A stretch of 47,147 bases of DNA, taken from positions 1 through 47,147 of the forward strand of contig CAYJIX010000011.1 in NCBI GenBank assembly GCA_964370375.1, read 5' to 3'. The position numbers were made by a program, and so were the translations under genes. This stretch comes from CAYJIX01 sp964370375 (GTDB lineage: Bacteria > Desulfobacterota > Desulfovibrionia > Desulfovibrionales > Desulfovibrionaceae). Under the pieces are notes generated by a model. It searched no databases. It saw only the letters and a program-made list of their open reading frames with translations, and was not told the origin of the DNA. This document shows positions 16,477 to 25,162 of the stretch, in pieces; within the stretch, counting starts at the first letter, position 1, and each line of letters opens with the position of its first letter.

Positions 16477-17751
16477 TTATGAGCTGTAAGGTTCAGTTCC
16501 CGTATCTAGTTGCGAATCCCCTTCGTCTTCAAAGGGTTCTGTACCCAAATCTCCTTCAAGTTTGGAAACCACAAGTGCGCCGGTGGCATCGCCAAGCACG
16601 TTAAGCGAAGTACGGGCCATGTCAACAACACGGTCGATACCTGCAATAAGCGCTACTGCTTCAAGAGGAATGGATACTTGCGTAAACACGATGCTTACCA
16701 TAATAAGGCCGGCTCCGGGAACGCCTGCTGTTCCGATGGAGGCCAAAAGGCCCATGAGCAACACAGTGAGTTGCTTGTCAATGGTCAACGGCATGCCATA
16801 GACCTCGGCAGCAAAGATGGCAGCAATACCCATGTAGATGGCAGTACCGTCCATATTGATGGTGTTGCCAAGGGGAATAGAGAAGCTGGACACGCCTTTG
16901 GAAGCACCAAGGCGACGAACGCTTTGCATGTTAGTGGGCAAAGCGGCTGCGCTTGAACAGGTTGTAAAAGCAATAAGGAAGGGTTCAAAAATGCCTTTAA
17001 AAACCTTAACAGGTGAAAGCCCGGTAAATTTAATGAGCGGTATATAACAAATAAGGATATGCAATATAGCCGCAAGGTACATAACAAAAATGAATTTTGC
17101 TAAGGGCATAAGGACTGACAATCCGTGGGCTGCCACTGTATACGCCATAAGGCCAAATACGCCTATAGGTGCGTACATCATGACAAGGTTTGTCAAGCGA
17201 ATCATTACGTCGCCCATAAGTTCAAAAATGCGCAGTAAGGGTTTGCCTGCTTCGCCAATGGAGCTTAAAGCAAAGCCAAACATGATGGCAAAGAAAATGA
17301 TCTGCAACATGTTGCCTTTGGCCATTGCTTCCACTGGGTTTAGCGGAACAATACCCATAAGGGTGTTAACAAGGCTTGGAGGTGTGATTTGCTTTGCAGT
17401 TAAGCCTTCAGTTGACAGGTCAAGTCCTGTACCCGGTTGGAAAATGTTTGCCAAAACAAGGCCGATGATCACGGCAACTGCTGTGGTTGCAAAGTAGTAG
17501 ATCAAGGTTTTTACTGCAACTCGTCCAAGTTTGCTAAGATCGTGAATACCAGCTGCTCCGGCTACTAATGTAGCCAGTACAAGGGGCACAACAATCATGC
17601 GGATGAGTGTGATAAAAAGTTGACCTAAAGGACGTAAGTAGGTCGCGGCATCAAAATTGACCATAGGAGAGATAACCCCTACGATAACGCCAAGCACAAG
17701 GCCAATGACCATCTGCGTTGGTAGACCCATTTTACTTTGTTTTTCTGTCAT
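16477..17751 (-). CDS. Dicarboxylate/amino acid:cation symporter (DAACS family, GltP/DctA-like)
   Basis: This 424-residue inner-membrane protein probably imports glutamate, aspartate or C4-dicarboxylates with Na+ or H+. It shows the family's many membrane spans, a Ser-rich hairpin (FTTCSSAAALPT), the NMDGTAIYMG signature and the later GLLASIGTAGVPGAG and NVLGDATGALVVSKLEG segments. The last 20 residues are acidic and variable. A GGGAG site precedes the ATG. It is a single-gene unit with a bidirectional terminator downstream. Substrate and coupling ion are not decided by sequence, although NMDGT is shared by both glutamate and dicarboxylate members. Confidence 0.93.
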   Translation of the reverse strand: MTEKQSKMGLPTQMVIGLVLGVIVGVISPMVNFDAATYLRPLGQLFITLIRMIVVPLVLATLVAGAAGIHDLSKLGRVAVKTLIYYFATTAVAVIIGLVLANIFQPGTGLDLSTEGLTAKQITPPSLVNTLMGIVPLNPVEAMAKGNMLQIIFFAIMFGFALSSIGEAGKPLLRIFELMGDVMIRLTNLVMMYAPIGVFGLMAYTVAAHGLSVLMPLAKFIFVMYLAAILHILICYIPLIKFTGLSPVKVFKGIFEPFLIAFTTCSSAAALPTNMQSVRRLGASKGVSSFSIPLGNTINMDGTAIYMGIAAIFAAEVYGMPLTIDKQLTVLLMGLLASIGTAGVPGAGLIMVSIVFTQVSIPLEAVALIAGIDRVVDMARTSLNVLGDATGALVVSKLEGDLGTEPFEDEGDSQLDTGTEPYSS

Positions 17752-18421
17752 ACGTAACTCCCTCTTCTTTTTACGGGTTAAACTATGCCGATTATATCAG
17801 CTATTAAAAAATATGATATGAAAGAAATCTTTTTCTTGCAAGAAAAATTTGTAAGGGCGTAATTTGCCCAGCTTTGAGAAGGGCGTTTTTCACTGTGTTT
17901 GGGCTTTGTTTAGACAAAATGTTTAAATTTGTGAAGAATATTAGAGGATTTTTGTTTGTAGATTCTTCTTTTGGTTCGTTTGCTTTTGTGGTAAAAAAAA
18001 ATTGTTATATGGTATATCTATGCTTTTATAGGAATTTTACAATTAAAGTCATGGCAATTGTTTGAAATGATTTTTTATTTAAAAAGTTGTACAATATAAG
18101 CTAAAATAATAATCAGGAAAGAGTAGTTTTGGCACTTTTTTGATTATGAGCTTTTTTTTGTAAAAAGTTCGCACTCTTTGCGCAAAAAGTAAAATGTAAA
18201 CGCGGTAAAGGTTAACCAGGATTTACTTCTGGCATGCTGAAGGTGTTTTTAAAATCAGCGTGCTTTTCTAAAAGTGGAAAAAATGCTTTTTTTGATAATG
18301 GCAAGCTAGAATGGGCTTTAAGTACAAGAATAAATTTTACGACAATTTGTTGTAAAATTAGTTGGTTCTGTGAATGCAATTTTTTTATGTAGTCTTTTAG
18401 ATTTTTTGTATGAGGTGTTGA
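17752..18421. other. A+T-rich intergenic region, no gene supported
   Basis: About 670 bases between the symporter and the first glycosyltransferase are strongly A+T-rich with many T and A runs. Open frames at 17874-18065 (+) and 18212-18526 (-) have no ribosome binding site and no protein-like composition, and I reject them. The region probably contains the promoters of both flanking genes. No clear -35/-10 pair or terminator is identified. Confidence 0.4.
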
Positions 18422-19558
18422 ATGCGTGTCGCTATCGTTCATTACTGGCTTGTTGGGATGCGCGGCGGTGAAAAAGTGGTTGAGGCTTTGTGCCGACTTT
18501 ACCCGCAGGCAGATATTTATACACATTGTGTGCAGCCGTCTGAATTGTCACCTGTTTTGAAAGAGTTTTATACTAATAATAGGTTGCATACATCATTTAT
18601 TCAAAATTTGCCAGCAAGTGCGCGTTTTTATAAATATTATGTTCCACTTATGCCTTTGGCGTTGGAACAATTGGATTTGCGTAAGTATGACCTTGTTATT
18701 TCAAGCGAATCTGGCCCTGCTAAAGGAATTGTAGTGCCTTCACATATTCCGCATGTTTGCTATTGCCATAGCCCTATGCGGTATTTTTGGGATATGTATC
18801 AGGATTATTTAGAAGAATCAGGTTTTATGACGCGGCTTTTCATGCGCCCGTTTGCGCATTATTTGCGCATGTGGGATACGATTTCAGCTCATCGGGTTGA
18901 TAGGGTTATTGCCAATTCAGCAGCAGTTTCGCGAAGAATAGCCCGCTGGTGGGGGCGAAAAGCTGCTGTGGTACATCCACCTGTTGATGTCGATTCTTTT
19001 ACGCTTCGCACGGATTCGGCGCATAGATTTGAGCAAGATTATTATCTTTTTTGCGGAGAGCTTGTAGGGTATAAACGAGCTGATTTGGCTATTCGTGCAT
19101 GCGTGCAAAGCGGGCGCAAACTTATAGTAGCCGGTGATGGGCCAGAGCTTAAACGGCTACAGAGTATTGCAAACTCCAATATACTTTTTGAAGGGCGCGT
19201 TTCAGGTCAGCGTTTAAAAGAGCTTTTTACGCATTGTAAGGCATTGCTTTTCCCCGGTGAAGAGGATTTTGGTATTGTACCGCTTGAAGCCATGGCTTCT
19301 GGTTGTCCCGTTCTGGCTTTTAAGCGCGGTGGGGCTTTGGAAACAGTGCTAGATGGCAAAACAGGAATGTTTTTTGAAGAACAGACCCCAGAGGCCCTTT
19401 GTTCTGTTATGGATAGGTTTGAGGGCATGCAAGACTGTTTTGTCCCAGTGGCAATGCGTGACCATGCAAACAATTTTACAGAACAGATTTTTTGTAGAAA
19501 CTTTCAAAGCGAAGTAGCCTTAGCTCTTGCAGGAGCTAGAAGCCCCTATGCTTCGTAA
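18422..19558 (+). CDS. Glycosyltransferase family 4 (surface polysaccharide)
   Basis: This 378-residue cytosolic or membrane-associated GT-B enzyme adds a sugar to a lipid-linked glycan. The N-terminal half begins VAIVHYWLVGMRGGEKV with the Gly-rich loop of the family, and includes YDLVISSESGPAKG and CYCHSPMRYFWD. The nucleotide-sugar half has FCGELVGYKRADLAI, LIVAGDGPELKRL and the E-x7-E type motif PGEEDFGIVPLEAMASGCPV. Length is normal. The pattern resembles mannosyltransferases of the WbaZ type, but the sugar cannot be assigned. The wbaP-like gene follows after 129 bases on the same strand, implying a shared pathway. Confidence 0.88.
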   Translation: MRVAIVHYWLVGMRGGEKVVEALCRLYPQADIYTHCVQPSELSPVLKEFYTNNRLHTSFIQNLPASARFYKYYVPLMPLALEQLDLRKYDLVISSESGPAKGIVVPSHIPHVCYCHSPMRYFWDMYQDYLEESGFMTRLFMRPFAHYLRMWDTISAHRVDRVIANSAAVSRRIARWWGRKAAVVHPPVDVDSFTLRTDSAHRFEQDYYLFCGELVGYKRADLAIRACVQSGRKLIVAGDGPELKRLQSIANSNILFEGRVSGQRLKELFTHCKALLFPGEEDFGIVPLEAMASGCPVLAFKRGGALETVLDGKTGMFFEEQTPEALCSVMDRFEGMQDCFVPVAMRDHANNFTEQIFCRNFQSEVALALAGARSPYAS

Positions 19559-19687
19559 GAGGGGTTTTTGTTGAACACACATTTTTATGATTTTGTATTT
19601 GTTTGTTGTGACTAGCTGCTCATTTTTTTGTTTTTTGGGCGAGAATGTGTAATATGATTTTATCAAAATAAAAATTGTGAAATAAGT

Positions 19688-21139
19688 ATGATGTCTTTTT
19701 TTTCAAATAGAATTTTTTTGGCTGGTAAACGGTTGGCAAAGCATATTTGGCCAAGCTGTCAAATGATCCTTTTCTTTACTGATTGTGTAACGCTATTTTT
19801 TGCTTTTGCTTTGGCTGTTTTTCTACGCGAGCTTTTGGGTGGATCTGTCAACTTTTTGGTCCACATACAGCTTAGCATGTTTTTGCTGATAGCGCCCTTG
19901 TTGAATATTTTTCATGGACTCAATTCACCGACACCGCCTGTCTTGCCTGAGGAGTTACGCTGCCTTGCCTTGTCAAGCTCGTTGGCTTTTTTGGGAATCG
20001 GGTTTTTTTATCTTTTAAGTCGGCCCGTTGAGCAACCCTCACGTTTGACACTTTTAATGGGGTGGACGTTGTGCCTTCTTTTGGTGCCTTTGGCAAGAAA
20101 TATAGTTAGAAAACGCTTTGCAAAAAAGGCATGGTGGGGGCGGCCTACGGTTGTTTTTGGTTTTGATGATAGCGTAGTGCAACTTATAAAACTCATGCAA
20201 AACAACCCTCTTTTAGGTCTTAAACCTGTAGCTCTAGCTGCAGAAGGGGATATAACAAATAACACTCTTGATGATATCCGTGTACTAGATGATCACGAAG
20301 TGATGGATTTTTTGTATGCACAACACAACGCTTGCGCACTTGTTGTGTTGCCACGCGCAGATGATAGATATCGATTTGGCCTTCATATGCGTACGATAAT
20401 GCAATCTTTTCCCCATGTCATTCTTGTTCCGCAAGAATTTTTAGATAGTTCTATTCCATGTTGGCTGCGACCAATGGAGTTTGGGCAAACTCTTGCTCTT
20501 GAACTTCGACAAAACTTGCTAGACCCAAAAAGAATTTTGCTTAAAAGAAGTATAGATTTTGTAAGTTCTTTTTTTGGTATGATTTTTTTATCCCCTTTTT
20601 TGGCTGTGATTGCTTTGGCTATTATGATTGAGTCCCCCGGGTCTCCTTTTTTTCGTCACAAAAGAATAGGCTTTGGCGGCACAGCTTTGCGCGTGCTTAA
20701 ATTTAGAACAATGGTTCAAAACGCTGAAAGTGTTCTTAACGAATATTTGGAGAAAAATCCTGAACTTAAAGAAGAGTGGGAAAAAGATCAAAAATTGCGC
20801 CATGACCCCAGAGTCACACGCGTTGGTGCTTTTTTACGAAAAACAAGCCTTGATGAGCTTCCACAGCTTTGGAATGTTTTTTGCGGCGAAATGAGCCTTG
20901 TTGGGCCACGCCCCATTGTCAATAATGAAATTGTAAAATACGGTGAAACCTTTAATACTTATGTTCGTGTGCGTCCAGGAATTACTGGACTTTGGCAGGT
21001 TTCAGGGCGTAACGACATTAGTTATGAAGAAAGGGTGACTCTTGACCGTTACTATGTTTCAAATTGGTCAACGTGGCTAGATATTTTTATACTTGCCAAA
21101 ACAATACCTGTACTTTGCGCTCGTAAAGGAGCGTATTAG
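19688..21139 (+). CDS. Undecaprenyl-phosphate sugar phosphotransferase (WbaP-like)
   Basis: This 483-residue membrane enzyme starts O-antigen or exopolysaccharide synthesis by moving a sugar-1-phosphate, often galactose, onto undecaprenyl phosphate. Four hydrophobic spans are followed by a central cytoplasmic domain (VVFGFDDSVVQLIKLM), a fifth hydrophobic segment (about residues 290-315) and the bacterial sugar transferase domain. That domain shows FFRHKRIGFGG, LKFRTMV, SLDELPQLWNVF, GEMSLVGPRPIV and RPGITGLWQVSGR. The architecture matches WbaP. The gene lacks a strong ribosome binding site and is A+T-rich like its upstream neighbour. The exact sugar is not known. Confidence 0.92.
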   Translation: MMSFFSNRIFLAGKRLAKHIWPSCQMILFFTDCVTLFFAFALAVFLRELLGGSVNFLVHIQLSMFLLIAPLLNIFHGLNSPTPPVLPEELRCLALSSSLAFLGIGFFYLLSRPVEQPSRLTLLMGWTLCLLLVPLARNIVRKRFAKKAWWGRPTVVFGFDDSVVQLIKLMQNNPLLGLKPVALAAEGDITNNTLDDIRVLDDHEVMDFLYAQHNACALVVLPRADDRYRFGLHMRTIMQSFPHVILVPQEFLDSSIPCWLRPMEFGQTLALELRQNLLDPKRILLKRSIDFVSSFFGMIFLSPFLAVIALAIMIESPGSPFFRHKRIGFGGTALRVLKFRTMVQNAESVLNEYLEKNPELKEEWEKDQKLRHDPRVTRVGAFLRKTSLDELPQLWNVFCGEMSLVGPRPIVNNEIVKYGETFNTYVRVRPGITGLWQVSGRNDISYEERVTLDRYYVSNWSTWLDIFILAKTIPVLCARKGAY

Positions 21140-21271
21140 TATTTGTTTAAGAAGCGTCATATAGCAACAGGTGTCATAAAAAAATCAGATGACATGGATT
21201 TAATGGTATAAGATTAAAAACACACAATTATGCTTCTTCCCGTGATGCCTGGCAGAGCTTAAGAGAATGGT

Positions 21272-22969
21272 ATGAAGAGTTTGGATTTTTCAGCTACAAA
21301 TAATGAGGCGCAATCCTTTTGTGTGCAGGATGATGAATCAGGCGTTCGACTGGATGTGTTTTTAGCAGGGCGTTTGTCGCCTCAAATTGTTTCACGTGAA
21401 AAAATCAAGGAAGCAATCAAGCAGGGCGCATGCACCGTCAACGAGCAAAAGATAGAAAAGGTCAGTTTTAAGCTTGATGACGGGGACACAGTGAGTATTG
21501 TTTTGCCGCAAATCGAACCCCATGCTCTTCTCCAGCAAGATGTCAGCCGTGGCGTTGGTAGCTATGGGGCAGGGCAGCTTAAAGTTCTTTATGCGGATGA
21601 TGAGCTTGCAGTCATTGACAAGCCTGCTGGTCTTGTCGTTCACCCTTGTCCAAGTTGCCAGGGCGAAACGCTTGTGCACCAATTGTTGGTTCGTTTTCCT
21701 GTTTTGAGCATGCCTCGTGTTGAGGGGCAGGATGGATTGCGCCCGGGAGTTGTGCATCGCTTAGATAAGGACACTTCAGGCCTTATGGTTATTGCTTTAA
21801 CAGAACAATCGCGCCTTGCTTTGAGCAAGGGATTTGCTGACAGGGCTGTTGAGAAGCAGTATTGGGCCATTGTGCATGGAGTTCCAGAAGCGAGTGGCTG
21901 CCTAGAAGAACCTATTGGTCGTGATCCTTCGCATAAAACGCGGATGGCTGTTGTGGCTTCTGGAAAGTTTGCAAAAACATCATGGGAAGTTATTGCCAAA
22001 GACCCTAATGGCCTTTTCTCGCTTGTAAAAGTGAAAATTTATACAGGGCGTACACATCAAATTAGAGTGCACATGGCACACCTTGGGCATCCACTTTGTG
22101 GAGATGCGGTATACGGAAAAAAGAATGTTAATGATCCGGCATGCCGTCAAATGCTACATTCAGGAGAGCTTACCTTTTCTCATCCAAAAACTGGCGAAAA
22201 GTGCGCTTTTGCGCTTCCCCTGCCTGATGATATGAGAAGGTGTTTATGTGACCTGCAAAAAAAGATGCAGCGCGTTGTGGTTACAGGTAATGCCGGTTGT
22301 GGGAAGTCTACCTTGCTCAATGAATTCGAAAAACAGAATGTGGCGGTTTGGAAAGCCGATTCTGTTGTAGAAAAGCTTTACGAACAAGACGCTCCCGGTT
22401 GGCAAGTTCTTTATCAGCGTTATGGTTTGCGGTTTATGAATGATGATGCAAGTGTCAACAAAAAACGTTTAGCTCACGCCATGATGTGTGACGCTGATAT
22501 TAAAAAAGAAGTCGAAAAAGCTATTCATGGCTTTGTTAAAAACGATCTTGATACTTTTTGGTTTGAATGTGAGCAGAAAAAATGCTCTGTCGCTGTTGCT
22601 GAAATTCCATTATGGTTTGAAACGGGCTGGCACGAAAAAAAGCTTGCAAGCGACAAGCCCGTTGTCATGGGCATTTTTTGTCCTGATGAGGAGCGTAAAG
22701 AAAGATTGCGCAAAAATCGAAATTGGACAGATGAAACCATAGCTGCTGTTGATTCGTGGCAGTGGCCGCAGCAGGAAAAAATGAAACGTTGCCACATTGT
22801 GATTAAAAACGAAGGTACGTTAGCAGGCATGTTTGATGTAGCAAAAAAAAGCCTTGAACAGGTTTTGTCCCTGCAAGCTGCAAAAATTAAGAACTTCATG
22901 GATAACGTTGACCTTCTGGTGAAAAAATCTAGTGTTGTTTCACATGAAACATTTGAAACTAGGCGCTAG
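21272..22969 (+). CDS. Fusion protein: RluD-type pseudouridine synthase + dephospho-CoA kinase (CoaE)
   Basis: One 565-residue frame carries two enzymes. Residues 24-75 form an S4 RNA-binding domain (VRLDVFLAGRL). Residues 103-325 form the RluA/RluD catalytic domain with HRLDKDTSG (162-170, catalytic Asp165), YTGRTHQIRVH and GHPLCGDAVYG; this domain modifies uridines in 23S rRNA. From residue 333 a CoaE domain begins, with P-loop GNAGCGKST (339-347), KADSVVEKLY, IHGF, EIPLWFE and QWPQQEKMK. CoaE phosphorylates dephospho-CoA, the last step of CoA synthesis. The join is direct, with no stop or frameshift. The usual GGIGSGKS P-loop is changed but functional-looking. Two parS-like sites lie inside the gene. 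Confidence 0.88.
   Translation: MKSLDFSATNNEAQSFCVQDDESGVRLDVFLAGRLSPQIVSREKIKEAIKQGACTVNEQKIEKVSFKLDDGDTVSIVLPQIEPHALLQQDVSRGVGSYGAGQLKVLYADDELAVIDKPAGLVVHPCPSCQGETLVHQLLVRFPVLSMPRVEGQDGLRPGVVHRLDKDTSGLMVIALTEQSRLALSKGFADRAVEKQYWAIVHGVPEASGCLEEPIGRDPSHKTRMAVVASGKFAKTSWEVIAKDPNGLFSLVKVKIYTGRTHQIRVHMAHLGHPLCGDAVYGKKNVNDPACRQMLHSGELTFSHPKTGEKCAFALPLPDDMRRCLCDLQKKMQRVVVTGNAGCGKSTLLNEFEKQNVAVWKADSVVEKLYEQDAPGWQVLYQRYGLRFMNDDASVNKKRLAHAMMCDADIKKEVEKAIHGFVKNDLDTFWFECEQKKCSVAVAEIPLWFETGWHEKKLASDKPVVMGIFCPDEERKERLRKNRNWTDETIAAVDSWQWPQQEKMKRCHIVIKNEGTLAGMFDVAKKSLEQVLSLQAAKIKNFMDNVDLLVKKSSVVSHETFETRR
21388..21403. promoter_or_regulatory. parS-like ParB binding site 1 (inside the rluD-coaE gene)
   Basis: TGTTTCACGTGAAAAA matches the bacterial parS consensus TGTTTCACGTGAAACA at 15 of 16 positions. 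It encodes residues I39-K44 of the fusion protein and lies about 1.9 kb upstream of parA. Confidence 0.75.
22936..22951. promoter_or_regulatory. parS-like ParB binding site 2 (3' end of the rluD-coaE gene)
   Basis: TGTTTCACATGAAACA matches the parS consensus at 15 of 16 positions, differing only at one central base. It lies in the last dozen codons of the fusion gene, about 350 bases before parA and 1548 bases from site 1. It is read in the same codon phase as site 1 (Val-Ser-His/Arg-Glu). Confidence 0.75.
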
Positions 22970-23301
22970 GTACGAGCCTTGATATAGCGATTGCGCTTGC
23001 GTGATCCTTTTTGACCTTGGCGTTTAGAAGGGGTGCATTTAGTACAAAACGAAGATGTTTTTTGTGTTTCAGCCTCTGTTTACATCATGATAAAACGATA
23101 CGTTTGCTTGTGTTTGCCCATTAACGTATCGCACAGGTACTGTAAATATTGATACCTAATGTAATGATTTGCGCGACTTTAAATTGGTGCAGGGCAACGC
23201 GTACACATTGACCTAGACAAAAAATTGCCATACATAGAAACAGAAGTTTTTACATGGGGCAAGCTTGTTTTTTTGCGCAACGTTCAAAAAAGGTGCACTT
23301 T
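22970..23301 (+). other. Intergenic region before parA
   Basis: No gene is seen in these 332 bases. A 9 bp inverted repeat, CGATACGTT (23096-23104) with AACGTATCG (23123-23131), has an 18-base loop and no T-tract, so it may be a protein-binding site or a structured RNA. The parA promoter lies further on, at 23208-23236. Confidence 0.45.
23208..23236 (+). promoter_or_regulatory. Promoter of parA
   Basis: TTGACC (23208-23213), a 17-base spacer and TACATA (23231-23236) give a good sigma-70 promoter. Transcription would start near 23243. An ATG at 23254 would then have only about 11 bases of leader and no ribosome site, which favours the ATG at 23302 as the start of ParA. Confidence 0.6.
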
Positions 23302-24081
23302 ATGGCCAAGATAATCGCAATCGCAAACCAAAAAGGCGGCGTGGGAAAAACAACTACAGCCATCAATTTGGCCGCATCATTGGCGATCATGGAAAAAAAA
23401 GTACTTCTTGTGGATTGCGATCCTCAGGCCAATGCCACAAGCGGTATTGGCATTGAAGCAAGCTCTATTGCCTACCCTTTGTATTCAGTTTTTTTTCATC
23501 CTGAACTGACAGATAAGGCTTTAATGCCAACGGCTTCGCCGTTCCTGCACATTTTGGCTGCCTCAACAGACCTTGTAGCTATCGAGCTGGAACTTGTCGA
23601 TAAAATGGCCCGCGAATACTTTCTTTCAGAGGTGCTTTCAAAGGTTCAGCATCGTTTTGACTACATTATTATTGATTGCCCTCCCTCTTTGGGGCTTTTG
23701 ACGCTTAATGCCTTATGCGCGGCTCAACATGTTGTTATTCCGCTTCAATGCGAATTTTTTGCCCTAGAAGGTTTGGTTAAGCTTTTCCAAACTGTTGAAC
23801 AGGTTAAAAGAAGGCTTAATACAACGTTATCTGTTTTGGGTATTGTGCTTACCATGTATGATAGCAGGAACAAGCTTTCGCGGCAGGTGTTTGACGAAGT
23901 GAAACAGTGCTTTGCCAGTGAGCTTTGTTCTGCCATTATACCCAGAAACGTGCGCCTTTCCGAGGCGCCTAGCCACGGCAAATCAATTTTACATTATGAC
24001 ATAAAATCAAAAGGGGCAGAAGCTTACCTTGCGCTTGCAGGTGAGCTTATTCAACGGCTTGCCCATGCGGCTACAGATTAG
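23302..24081 (+). CDS. parA: Chromosome partitioning ATPase ParA (Soj)
   Basis: ParA is a nucleoid-binding ATPase that, with ParB and parS, moves newly copied origins apart. From 23302 it has 259 residues and begins AKIIAIANQKGGVGKTTT, with the deviant Walker A KGGVGKTT typical of the family, then LLVDCDPQANAT (A' motif) and DYIIIDCPPSLGLLT (Walker B). The frame is open from 23254, but those 16 extra residues are not family-like. AAGG lies before 23302, and most Soj proteins begin at this MAKII point. parB follows after 82 bases. The two parS-like sites just upstream complete the system. Confidence 0.95.
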   Translation: MAKIIAIANQKGGVGKTTTAINLAASLAIMEKKVLLVDCDPQANATSGIGIEASSIAYPLYSVFFHPELTDKALMPTASPFLHILAASTDLVAIELELVDKMAREYFLSEVLSKVQHRFDYIIIDCPPSLGLLTLNALCAAQHVVIPLQCEFFALEGLVKLFQTVEQVKRRLNTTLSVLGIVLTMYDSRNKLSRQVFDEVKQCFASELCSAIIPRNVRLSEAPSHGKSILHYDIKSKGAEAYLALAGELIQRLAHAATD

Positions 24082-24163
24082 CCAGTTATGACTTATAAAG
24101 GTTAAAATAGTAATTTATATTGCCATTTATGATAAAAATGCACAAAAGCAAGGAAGAACTTGT

Positions 24164-25063
24164 ATGAGCACGCAACAGCGTGGCCTTGGCCGCGGCATTG
24201 ACAGCCTTTTCCGAAACAGTTCAGAGGGATATGGCGCACAGAGCAATCAAGAACTCATTCCTTTGAGCTGCCTTTTTGCCCGTTCTGACCAGCCAAGAAA
24301 AACATTTGATGATGCATCATTGGAAGAATTGGCATTGTCAATTCGGCAGCAAGGTGTGCTTCAGCCACTGCTTGTTCGTCCTTTAGCCAAAACAAAGCCG
24401 CAACAGTATGAAGTAATCGCAGGCGAGCGCCGTTTGCGCGCTGCTAAGCTTGCAGAGCTCAGCACTGTTCCTGTGATAATACGCGAGCTTTCTGATGAAG
24501 ATGTTGCCATTGTAAGCCTTGTTGAAAATTTACAGCGTGAAGATTTACACCCTGTAGAAGAAGCCATGGCTATGAAGGAATTGCGCGATAGCTTAAGCTT
24601 AAGCCAAGAAGAGCTCGCTATGCGCCTTGGTAAAAGCCGATCCGCTGTGGCAAATACATTACGTTTACTACAGCTTCCAGCTTCCTTGCTTGACGCCTTG
24701 CGTATAGGAAGCCTTACCGCAGGTCATGCCAGGGCTTTGCTTGCCATAACGAATGCCACCTTGCAGCAGCAGGTTTTTGACAGGATCATTAAAGAAGAGC
24801 TTTCGGTACGTGAAGCTGAAGCTTTGGCTACGTACATTAAAAACAATGGAGATTTGCCGTCAGAAAGGCCAGGTGCGACAGGCAAAAAAGCCTCTAGAAG
24901 TGCAAAGGCAGAATCAGTTAAGGTGGCTCAATCTTTATTGCAGTCAGGTATACATGCAGGCGCTACCGTTACAGGGTCAGGTGAAAAGGGCAAAATTTCA
25001 ATTCCTTACGATAGTGCTGAGGACTTAAACGACTTGTTGCGGCGTTTGGGCTTGAATGTATAA
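24164..25063 (+). CDS. parB: Chromosome partitioning protein ParB (Spo0J)
   Basis: ParB is the CTP-dependent clamp that loads at parS. The 299-residue protein begins QRGLGRGIDSLF, the usual ParA-interacting leader. The N-terminal domain has QPRKTFDDASLEELA, GVLQPLLVRP and the CTP-binding AGERRLRAAK (about residues 87-96) followed by VENLQREDLHPVEEA. The helix-turn-helix that reads parS is LAMRLGKSRSAVANTLRLL. The last ~40 residues form the dimer domain (KISIPYDSAEDLNDLLRRLG). AAGGAAG precedes the start. Co-location with parA and two parS-like sites makes the assignment firm. Confidence 0.95.
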   Translation: MSTQQRGLGRGIDSLFRNSSEGYGAQSNQELIPLSCLFARSDQPRKTFDDASLEELALSIRQQGVLQPLLVRPLAKTKPQQYEVIAGERRLRAAKLAELSTVPVIIRELSDEDVAIVSLVENLQREDLHPVEEAMAMKELRDSLSLSQEELAMRLGKSRSAVANTLRLLQLPASLLDALRIGSLTAGHARALLAITNATLQQQVFDRIIKEELSVREAEALATYIKNNGDLPSERPGATGKKASRSAKAESVKVAQSLLQSGIHAGATVTGSGEKGKISIPYDSAEDLNDLLRRLGLNV

Positions 25064-25162
25064 AGGGCATTAAAGACGCGATGCCTACTATGCAAAATCA
25101 ATTGCGAGAAAGAAAAGTTGCACTACTAAAAATGTGGGTTTAATGATAAAAGGGCCAACGCT

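Noticed and set aside
17874..18065. 63-codon plus-strand open frame in the A+T-rich gap
   Set aside because: No ribosome binding site, hydrophobic low-complexity composition expected from A+T-rich DNA, and no recognisable pattern.
18212..18526. 104-codon minus-strand open frame overlapping the glycosyltransferase start
   Set aside because: It overlaps a well-supported gene antisense and has no ribosome site or protein-like pattern.
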